From an uncultured Bacilli bacterium (GTDB lineage Bacteria > Bacillota_I > Bacilli_A > RF39 > UBA660), in contig CANQHK010000078.1 in assembly GCA_947623645.1 (NCBI GenBank), forward strand, positions 1-5,748: a DNA stretch of 5,748 nt. Reading direction: 5' to 3'. Both the position numbers and the translations under genes were made by a program. Under the pieces are notes generated by a model. That model saw nothing but the letters and a program-made list of their open reading frames with translations, was not told the origin of the DNA and made no database searches. Below are positions 1 through 5,680 of the stretch, one piece after another (position 1 is the stretch's first letter; each line of letters starts with the position of its first letter).

Positions 1-106
1 AGTGGCAGACAGAAAGTTTTTTCTTTTTAAGCTGGCAAAGATATATGGATATCCCCACTAAATTTCTACTGCCCCCAACAGATTCATATTTGGAGGGTCT
101 GCAAAC
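1..106. other. Non-coding flank, probably chromosome outside the element
   Basis: I see no open frame of useful length, RNA gene or repeat here. It lies on the 3' side of the tRNA fragment and its terminator (both read leftwards). If the tRNA-integration model is right, this is host chromosome downstream of the original tRNA gene and not element DNA. That assignment is inferred from layout only. Confidence 0.5.
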
Positions 107-141
107 AAAAAAGGCTCTATTCCGTTAGGAATGAGCCTTTT
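107..141 (-). terminator. Rho-independent terminator of the tRNA locus
   Basis: Plus-strand bases 109-117 (AAAAGGCTC) pair with 133-141 (GAGCCTTTT), and 119-123 (ATTCC) pair with 128-132 (GGAAT). There is one bulged T at 118 and a 4-base loop at 124-127. Read on the minus strand, the hairpin starts just after the tRNA 3' end and finishes in a run of six T (complement of 107-112), so it should stop transcription leaving the tRNA. Its A/T flanks are symmetric, so it may also work for transcripts coming from the left. Confidence 0.8.
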
Positions 142-147
142 AGTTTG

Positions 148-191
148 TGGACCAGCCTGGGCTTGAACCAGGGACCTCCAGATTATGAGTC
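148..191 (-). tRNA. 3' half of a CAU tRNA (Met or Ile2), probable attachment-site scar
   Basis: Read on the minus strand, this is the 3' half of a tRNA. It shows an anticodon loop CTCATAA (183-189, anticodon CAT at 185-187), 3' anticodon stem TCTGG (178-182), variable region AGGTC (173-177), and a perfect T arm with stem CCTGG/CCAGG (168-172 and 156-160) around loop TTCAAGC. It ends with acceptor strand CTGGTCC (149-155) and discriminator A (148). CCA is not encoded. The 5' half is missing: the bases upstream do not complete the anticodon stem beyond two pairs (GA/TC) and show no D arm or GGACCAG acceptor strand. A displaced tRNA 3' end like this is the usual product of integration into a tRNA gene, so the stretch is probably the duplicated core of the attachment site. 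Elongator tRNA-Met and lysidine-type tRNA-Ile2 cannot be separated from the 3' half alone. It should not yield a functional tRNA. Confidence 0.8.
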
Positions 192-339
192 GCAAATATT
201 TGATTTTCAATAATTTGCATCCTGTTTCTTTTCATGTACATACCTCTTGATTTCCAAGCCCAAAGATAATATTTCCTTTTCAAATAATATCTCTTGTTTT
301 CTTCTATTTTCCTGAGATGCGTGCAAATTGTGTGCAAAT
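192..339. repeat. Cluster of four GCAAAT motifs beside the attachment scar
   Basis: GCAAAT occurs on the plus strand at 192-197, 323-328 and 334-339, and on the minus strand at 213-218. The two right-hand copies are part of a tandem GTGCAAAT with an 11-base period (321-328 and 332-339). The left copy lies within a perfect 10-base palindrome, CAAATATTTG (193-202), directly beside the tRNA fragment. Tyrosine recombinases of integrative elements often have several short arm-type binding sites within a couple of hundred bases of the crossover, and this spacing would fit. The motif is short and the DNA is AT-rich, and it also occurs singly inside the methyltransferase gene, so this role is a hypothesis. 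Confidence 0.35.
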
Positions 340-395
340 ACCTTATCATTTCTAATTATATGCTTATCTTTTAATAATGCTTTAAATCTATCCAA
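207..395 (-). CDS. Possible small lysine/glutamate-rich protein, 62 codons (doubtful)
   Basis: This frame sits at the 3' end of the restriction operon on the same strand and overlaps the last 25 bases of the nuclease gene. It has no ATG near its beginning; the earliest usable start is a TTG at 393-395 with no visible ribosome site. The product would be soluble and helical, with many Lys and Glu residues and a stretch at about residues 28-58 that could form a coiled coil. The frame also stays open upstream inside the nuclease gene, so it could be a frame-shifted extension of that gene or chance openness in AT-rich DNA. The nuclease frame already ends in a normal-looking way (KLYHLWIDL), which argues against a frameshift. 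I do not recognise the protein, and I list it because nothing else explains the 180 bases between the nuclease stop and the attachment scar. Confidence 0.25.
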   Translation of the reverse strand: MDRFKALLKDKHIIRNDKVFAHNLHASQENRRKQEILFEKEILSLGLEIKRYVHEKKQDANY

Positions 396-1099
396 AGATG
401 ATATAATTTTATAGGAGAGTACAATTCTCCTTTTATGTTTTTTCTTGCATGTAAAGAGGATAGTTCCTCAATATAGCCACATGAAAGGTTTGATTTTCTT
501 ACTAATAAGTCATTGTTAGTCCATAAAGGAGATTCTAACGTCAGATCTATAATCCATGAGTTTATTGATGACAACCAATAACCAAAGTCATTCTTTTTCA
601 TATAACCCAATAAAGCTGCATATTCAAGTTCTTTACCATGAATACATCTCTTAAAACGCTCTATACCGCCACAGGTTAGATATTTATTATCTTCATTGTG
701 TCCTTGAACATACTCTTTTTCTCGAATATTTTCTGATACTCCAAGAATTTTTGCTTCAAAACAAAAGAAACGCTTTGCTCTTGAATAATATTTAGCATTA
801 AAATAAGTCCCTCCACCTGTAGATGAATATAGGCCTATATCAACAGAAGCTCTAGATTGTTCTTCCAAGTCTTGCGGTATAAATAGAAAAACGGTTTTTA
901 AATCTATAGCTTGTTGATTCAAATATACAGCTAAATCTCGTGTGATTTTGTTCTCAGAATCGCTGTAATGGTCAGATCCTTTTAAAAAGGGACCTATTTG
1001 TTGTTTTACAAATGCTATTATAGCATTAGGAGAACTTGAACCGATACTATTTTTATCTGGCAAACCGGCATCTTTTATTTTATATTCGTATGCTAGCAT
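371..1099 (-). CDS. PD-(D/E)XK-like restriction endonuclease partner of the methyltransferase
   Basis: This 242-residue soluble protein is probably the DNA-cleaving half of the restriction-modification pair. Residues 82-118 hold a PD-(D/E)XK-like signature: Asp87 in a predicted strand (SRASVDIGLY), then a Tyr/Arg/Lys-rich link, then Glu115 and Lys117 in FCFEAK. An acidic residue in an early helix (around Glu49, SDSENKITRDL) fits the alpha-1 position of that fold. The following GGIERFKRCIHGKELEYAA and LLGYM segments (about 144-167) and the C-terminal HxR...IKLYHLWIDL resemble, from memory, uncharacterised nuclease-like proteins encoded next to large DNA methylases. The ATG (1097-1099) directly follows the methyltransferase stop codon (TAAATG), which indicates one transcript and probable translational coupling, so nuclease is made only after methylase. 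There is no helicase or DNA-specificity domain, so target recognition may come from the methylase or from this protein itself. The catalytic assignment is by motif only. No signal peptide or membrane segment is visible. Confidence 0.72.
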   Translation of the reverse strand: MLAYEYKIKDAGLPDKNSIGSSSPNAIIAFVKQQIGPFLKGSDHYSDSENKITRDLAVYLNQQAIDLKTVFLFIPQDLEEQSRASVDIGLYSSTGGGTYFNAKYYSRAKRFFCFEAKILGVSENIREKEYVQGHNEDNKYLTCGGIERFKRCIHGKELEYAALLGYMKKNDFGYWLSSINSWIIDLTLESPLWTNNDLLVRKSNLSCGYIEELSSLHARKNIKGELYSPIKLYHLWIDLKHY

Positions 1100-4000
1100 T
1101 TATAATCCATTTTGTGACAAATAATAAAATGTTTCATCAGCATCATTAATTGCGACTGATTTTAGCCAATAACGCAATTGATTTGGTTTTATCAGATAAA
1201 TTGCATTTTCATCATACAACCGAATAACTCGAATAATTCTAAGGTTTGCGTATGTATATTCTTTTTTTAATAATTGTTGTACCAAATGTTCAATCGTAGT
1301 AATAGAGCTTATTGGCTTAATTGGAAGTTTCCCAAAATAGAAAGGATAAAAAATAAAAGACTCCGTTATTATAGCTTTTCCTTTACTTAGATTGGCAAAT
1401 GCACTATTCAAAATAGTTATATATAGTTCTCCGAACTCTTGAAGTTCTTTATTTGTAACGGGGCGTACCACTTTAGAATCTTCTCCTTTGCTTCTGAAAT
1501 CAGAACAATAGTCTAATACATCATTAATAATGTATTTATCCATATCATATAACTTAAATTCAGTGTTCAAATAAGGCAATGATTTTATATCCTCGACTAG
1601 CAAAGAATTTGCTTTTGATACTAATGATCTTCCTGTTTTAACTAACAAATAGAAAGCATAAATTCTACTATGCTGCTGAAACATATTATAGAATTCACGA
1701 AGTTCGCTGATCTCTTCAAGAGGACAGTGTATTCCTAGAATTTGAGATGAATAAGCTAATTCTTTCTGAACCAAAGCTGTAGGTAATGTGTCTTTATCAA
1801 CAACTTCTCTAATTAGCATTAAAGGAGGTTGAAATAACAATGGTTTTCTTACCCATTCTTTATAATAATATTTGTATGTAAGGGTTTCTTTTTCTTTCGA
1901 TAAAATACCATCTTTTGTTAGATATTCGCTTTTTAGATATTCTTTTCCAACTAGATATTCTGCTTTAGCGTATTTTCTCTGTAAAGTAGTTAATTCTAGT
2001 TGCTCAAAATGTTCTAAAGAGTCTTTCGCTTGAAGAAACTCTAACCTATTTGTTTCTTTTATATAAGTATCAATATTTCTTTTACTATTACCTATTTTTA
2101 TACCTTCACCAACAATCCAATTTTTATTTTTTTCTTTTTCTTCAATGAAATTCCCTATTCTAGCAGAAATATTGGATAATCTTTCTACCAAATTAAAAAT
2201 TCTTCCTCCACCTAGATAATTGGATTTCCAAATAAGTCTATCAGTGCTTTTTAGTCCTAATCCTTGTTGTTTAGAGACCCAGTTAAAATCATATTTATCT
2301 ATTTCAAAATAAATTTTTTCCTTTATCGGTTTAGTCCTTTTTATAATTAAATGGAGTATGTCATCTTCTGTTGGCTCTCTCTTTTCTGCAAATAAAGCTA
2401 AAGTAGCAACATCAGCACCACCTTCTCTATTGCTACTTGCAGCTTTGAACAAAACTCTTGCAATATGAGTAAAGTCGATAATTTGCGGTATATTATATTT
2501 CTGCGCAAAATAACTTCTAAATATATATGAATCAGAATAATATATGAGATTGGCAGAAGGTAGAATAAAACATAACAATCCGTTCTTTTTCAATAAAGAT
2601 TGAATTGCTTGTTCTGCAAATAATAATGATATCTCGTTCCTTGGAATTTTTTTTCGCTTTTTTTTATTAATACATTCTTGGTCAATATGGTTTGCATATT
2701 TGCTATATAAGTCCCCTGAAACAAAACTACCAAATGGAGGGTTACCTATAACTAAATCATACTGTGCTCCCTTTTCGATTTGATTTTCTACGATTAATTG
2801 AAAGAAGTCTGCATCTATGAAATTAGAATTCAACAAATTATCAAAATGTAATTTTTCCGGGTATAAATCCTTAGGAGATAGCATATCGCATAATGACAAA
2901 CACAAACTAAAATAAGTAAGCTGTACTGCATTGCAATCTTTGTCAATGCCATAAATATTCCTGCGGAGTATATTTTTTAATATATCTTTATTGGGCTTTT
3001 GAAAATTATTGGCAATTCTCCACCATTGAATTAATCTCTTAAAAGCAGTAACAAGAAATATGCCTGAACCACAAGCTGGGTCTATTACTTTAAAACTATA
3101 CTCATTTTGTTGGAATGACATAGCTGCCTCATGCGTTAAAGGCATACATTCATTTATGAGAAAATTAACTAAAAAGGGTGGAGTATAGACAACACCTTGA
3201 GTTTTTCCTAAAAACTCTTCATAAATGTTGCTAATAAGCTCAATTGGGATAAAATTAAAATCATATTTATCCCAAATTGATATTTGTGAATGCTTTTCTA
3301 ATTTTCCACTTAAAAATATAGCGAACTGAGTTAAATCAACTTCTTCTAATAATCTTCTCTCATTTTTATCATTCCAACAGAAAATGCCTCCATTATATTG
3401 GTCTTTGTTGCTTAAATAATCAAAAAGTTGAAGACAAGCTCCTTTAGTCTTAAATACATCTACAAATGTATTAGCATTGCCGAATTTTTGAAAAAAATTT
3501 GCACCGAATACATTGTTGCCATACTCATCCCGTCTTTCTTCCAAATATTTGAGTAGGATAGACATTACAAGTAACTTATGAGCAACATTTGGAGCTTCTT
3601 TAAATTCAGATATATGTAAAATGTTTTTTCTTATTTCCTTTAAAGCGATTAAAAGGGATTCATAAGAACTATTTTTGATATTAAAATCATTTTTATATTT
3701 TCCTTGTTCTAGAAAATATCCGTTATCAAATAGTCTTGCAGAATATTCTTTTTGTTTTTTACATAATTCATCGTCTATTTCTTTGCTGAGTCTTATTTTG
3801 TCAAACAAAGAATATTGTAGTTGCTGAGTTTTAGGATTAAAAGGTCCTTGAGTTGAGTTAAAAATTAGAATATCTGTTTGTGTAAAAATATAAAAAAGTG
3901 GAACTATACCTGAATTCCAAACCTTTTTATGAATGTTAGTGGCTACGGTTTCATTGAAGTTCTCATTACTATAATCGTATATGAATATTTGAGCTATTGA

Positions 4001-4183
4001 TGGTCTATTATCAGAGTATCTCCTAAAGTAAATTCCATTTGCATTATATTTAATATTTGCTTCTTCAAATATTATTTTTTCATATTCATTCTGACAGTCA
4101 CTAATACTCATAACAAGTCCTGTACTTTCCTGTGAAGAAAGCATTTCTAATTGTTCAAGTCCTTGTTTGAATATTTCCGTCAT
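1100..4183 (-). CDS. Eco57I-like N6-adenine DNA methyltransferase of a restriction-modification system
   Basis: This 1027-residue protein should transfer a methyl group from S-adenosylmethionine to the N6 of adenine in a target sequence. Motif order is that of gamma-class enzymes: a motif-X-like stretch QGVVYTPPFLVNFL (329-342), SAM-binding motif I DPACGSGIFL (368-377), an acidic strand end YGIDKD (411-416), then catalytic motif IV NPPF (481-484) and a following helix and strand (LLKKNGLLCFILPSA, 530-544). The roughly 430 residues after that (about 600-1027) should contain target recognition, including WIVGEGIKIGN near 689-699. The N-terminal 320 residues are an extra domain. Its start (IYFRRYSDNRPSIAQIFIYD, then VWNSGIVPLFYIF, about 51-100) looks like an alpha/beta fold, but I see no clear D...ExK, so nuclease activity probably sits in the downstream gene. 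The length matches large type II or BREX-like methylases more than a simple type II methylase. No separate HsdS or helicase gene is present. The ATG at 4181-4183 is the first in frame; its leader is AT-rich without a Shine-Dalgarno, as is normal in Bacteroidota. Codon use is strongly AT-biased. Confidence 0.88.
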   Translation of the reverse strand: MTEIFKQGLEQLEMLSSQESTGLVMSISDCQNEYEKIIFEEANIKYNANGIYFRRYSDNRPSIAQIFIYDYSNENFNETVATNIHKKVWNSGIVPLFYIFTQTDILIFNSTQGPFNPKTQQLQYSLFDKIRLSKEIDDELCKKQKEYSARLFDNGYFLEQGKYKNDFNIKNSSYESLLIALKEIRKNILHISEFKEAPNVAHKLLVMSILLKYLEERRDEYGNNVFGANFFQKFGNANTFVDVFKTKGACLQLFDYLSNKDQYNGGIFCWNDKNERRLLEEVDLTQFAIFLSGKLEKHSQISIWDKYDFNFIPIELISNIYEEFLGKTQGVVYTPPFLVNFLINECMPLTHEAAMSFQQNEYSFKVIDPACGSGIFLVTAFKRLIQWWRIANNFQKPNKDILKNILRRNIYGIDKDCNAVQLTYFSLCLSLCDMLSPKDLYPEKLHFDNLLNSNFIDADFFQLIVENQIEKGAQYDLVIGNPPFGSFVSGDLYSKYANHIDQECINKKKRKKIPRNEISLLFAEQAIQSLLKKNGLLCFILPSANLIYYSDSYIFRSYFAQKYNIPQIIDFTHIARVLFKAASSNREGGADVATLALFAEKREPTEDDILHLIIKRTKPIKEKIYFEIDKYDFNWVSKQQGLGLKSTDRLIWKSNYLGGGRIFNLVERLSNISARIGNFIEEKEKNKNWIVGEGIKIGNSKRNIDTYIKETNRLEFLQAKDSLEHFEQLELTTLQRKYAKAEYLVGKEYLKSEYLTKDGILSKEKETLTYKYYYKEWVRKPLLFQPPLMLIREVVDKDTLPTALVQKELAYSSQILGIHCPLEEISELREFYNMFQQHSRIYAFYLLVKTGRSLVSKANSLLVEDIKSLPYLNTEFKLYDMDKYIINDVLDYCSDFRSKGEDSKVVRPVTNKELQEFGELYITILNSAFANLSKGKAIITESFIFYPFYFGKLPIKPISSITTIEHLVQQLLKKEYTYANLRIIRVIRLYDENAIYLIKPNQLRYWLKSVAINDADETFYYLSQNGL
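2647..2665 (-). repeat. Two A8 homopolymer runs inside the methyltransferase gene
   Basis: On the coding strand, two runs of eight A are separated by GCG (plus strand T8 at 2658-2665 and T8 at 2647-2654). They encode the Lys/Arg-rich segment around residues 506-513, just after motif IV. The reading frame is intact here. Homopolymer runs of this length are possible slippage sites, so the tract could give occasional frameshifts or phase variation, but nothing in the window shows that it does. Confidence 0.6.
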
Positions 4184-4618
4184 ATTACGATGATTATTTA
4201 TATTTGGGACAAAGATAACAATAAACTTTTAATCTCTTCATTAAACAAAGAAATGAATGACGTTTCTCCAAGTTATTAAATTGTAGTAATAATGAATTAG
4301 GGGTGTTTTTTAATACTGGTATAATGGGAATATATGCGTTTTTATATTTTAGCATCTTTCTTATTCATCTTTAGACTTCACTGAAAATCCATTTCAATGT
4401 CTATAAAATAGGGAAAATGTTTTCATGACACTTAGATATTTTAATATTTATTATACATTTCTTTTTAGTGTATATTTTCTTGTTTTTATTCGTCTGAAAC
4501 TAATATCTAAACTACTCAAAACCAATATTCAAAAGGCTTCAAAACGTTTATATTTCCATTCAAATGAGGATATATAGACTATCGTAAGCAATTCCGCTTG
4601 CGGGTAATCACTAAAACC
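4184..4618. other. Divergent AT-rich intergenic region between methyltransferase and integrase
   Basis: These 435 bases separate two divergent genes and must hold both promoters. I found no open frame worth calling, no tRNA and no CRISPR-like array. On the minus-strand side there is a TATCTTTG box 27 bases before the methyltransferase. On the plus-strand side a weak TATATTTC (4549-4556) lies 62 bases before the integrase ATG, without a TTTG at the usual upstream distance. TCAAAA recurs three times at 4515-4520, 4529-4534 and 4539-4544. A short palindrome CCGCTTGCGG sits at 4594-4603. There is room for an operator or a small RNA, but I cannot point to one. Confidence 0.6.
4210..4217 (-). promoter_or_regulatory. 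Candidate Bacteroidota -7 promoter box for the restriction operon
   Basis: The minus strand reads TATCTTTG here, an exact match to the Bacteroides -7 consensus TAnnTTTG. It is 26 bases upstream of the methyltransferase ATG, which would give a leader of about 20 bases. The partner TTTG (-33) box is not well placed: the nearest TTTG on this strand (complement of 4246-4249) is 28 bases away instead of about 20. The box may be functional but weak, or a chance match. Confidence 0.35.
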
Positions 4619-5680
4619 ATGTATAATTTTTCAAAAGACGGTATCGTAGTCTCTACGGTACTTGATGCACGTACTGCCAACAAAGAAGGCAAATATCCTA
4701 TTAAAATCAAGGTTTATTATCAAAGAAAGCCCAAGTATTATTCTATTGGTATCTGCATGACGAAAGAAGAATGGAACAAGCTGTCGGATAGCAAATCTTC
4801 TGAAAGCAGGAAAATCAGACAAGCCATTGAAAGTAGTTTTTCTTTAGTCCGTATGAATGTTGAAACTCTGGCAGAGAAAGGAACATTCTCTTTCAATACG
4901 CTCAATTTACGTTTGGGAAAAGCTACCGGTGATACTCTGAACAGTGCCATACGAGCTAAGATTGAGGAACTGAAAAACGAAGAAAGAATCGGGACAATGC
5001 AGTTCTATCAAACTACATTGGTAATGGTTGAGGAAGTCGGCGGTAAAGATATTCCATTTAGTACTGTTACGGTAGAATGGTTGCAAAAATGTGAAAGACT
5101 TTGGTCGAAAACGAGAAGTATTTCTACAATCGGTATGCACATGAGAAATATCCGTACTTTGGTGAATGAAGCCAAGAGAGCCGGCGTTATCAAAGAATCG
5201 CAATACCCATTCGGAAAAGGTCTGTTTGAGATAAAGACCGGTATCGGAAGAAAGAAAGGATTGACAAAGAAACAGTTGAAGGCCATTTTCGATTATAAGA
5301 GTGAAAATGAAACCACTAACAGATATAAAGACCTCTGGATATTCATTTACTTGTGCAACGGCATCAATCCGACAGACATGCTGAAATTGAAGTTCTCGGA
5401 TATTGTGGACGGTGAAATATGTTTTGTGAGACAGAAAACAGAGCGCACAACAAAGAATAGGAAAGAGATACGTGCAGTTGTTTCTCCCCAATTACAGACA
5501 ATAATTGACAAGTGGGGAAACAAACCGTTACCCGATAATTACATATTTCCTTATATGAAAGGGCATGAAACGGCTATAGAGCGTAAAGCGATTGTACGCG
5601 ATGTTGTCAAGCGAATCAACAAGCGTATGAAGTTGATAGGTGAAGAATTGGGTATCGGCAATATCACCACATGTAGCTAA
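4619..5680 (+). CDS. Tyrosine recombinase (integrase), C-terminus lost to an IS insertion
   Basis: This is the probable integrase of the element, a Bacteroidota-type tyrosine recombinase. From the ATG at 4619 it has an N-terminal arm-binding domain (about residues 5-85: VVSTVLDARTANKEGKYPIKIKVYY, then IGICMTKEEW), a SAM-like core-binding domain (about 105-205), and the start of the catalytic domain. The TTG at 4598 would add seven residues; I prefer the ATG because the conserved domain begins just after it. In the catalytic domain, CNGINPTDML occupies the place of the first catalytic Arg box, with Asn250 where Arg is usual. The Bacteroides CTnDOT integrase also lacks this Arg. The beta-strand Lys is probably Lys273 in FVRQKTERT. 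The frame then ends abruptly: after NITT, where relatives continue with the HxxR box, it reads Cys-Ser-stop encoded by foreign DNA. The second Arg, both His positions and the Tyr nucleophile are missing (about 60-70 residues), so the product should be inactive. Base composition is visibly less AT-rich than the restriction genes. Confidence 0.85.
   Translation: MYNFSKDGIVVSTVLDARTANKEGKYPIKIKVYYQRKPKYYSIGICMTKEEWNKLSDSKSSESRKIRQAIESSFSLVRMNVETLAEKGTFSFNTLNLRLGKATGDTLNSAIRAKIEELKNEERIGTMQFYQTTLVMVEEVGGKDIPFSTVTVEWLQKCERLWSKTRSISTIGMHMRNIRTLVNEAKRAGVIKESQYPFGKGLFEIKTGIGRKKGLTKKQLKAIFDYKSENETTNRYKDLWIFIYLCNGINPTDMLKLKFSDIVDGEICFVRQKTERTTKNRKEIRAVVSPQLQTIIDKWGNKPLPDNYIFPYMKGHETAIERKAIVRDVVKRINKRMKLIGEELGIGNITTCS

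Noticed and set aside
140..349. Open frame of 69 codons on the minus strand ending in EVPGSSPGW
   Set aside because: Its C-terminus is a translation of the tRNA 3' half, a common artefact, and the rest overlaps the other candidate frame. No support as a protein.
413..431. Inverted repeat AGGAGA...TCTCCT with a 7-base loop
   Set aside because: It lies inside the nuclease coding region before its stop codon, has only six pairs and no T-run directly after it, so I do not call it a terminator.
371..600. Frameshift joining the nuclease to the 62-codon frame through the A-rich tract near 437-448
   Set aside because: The other frame is open through this region, but the nuclease's own ending (IKLYHLWIDL) looks like a natural C-terminus, so a frameshift is not needed.
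4598..4618. TTG at 4598 as the integrase start
   Set aside because: The seven extra residues overlap a small palindrome and show no family similarity; the ATG at 4619 sits just ahead of the conserved domain and is preferred.
4631..4950. Minus-strand frames of 63 and 70 codons at the start of the integrase
   Set aside because: Antisense shadows of the integrase N-terminus with no start context or recognisable content.
4907..5491. Minus-strand frames of 194 and 92 codons inside the integrase gene
   Set aside because: They are antisense to a clearly recognisable recombinase, and their products are rich in Phe, Ser and Cys without any domain.
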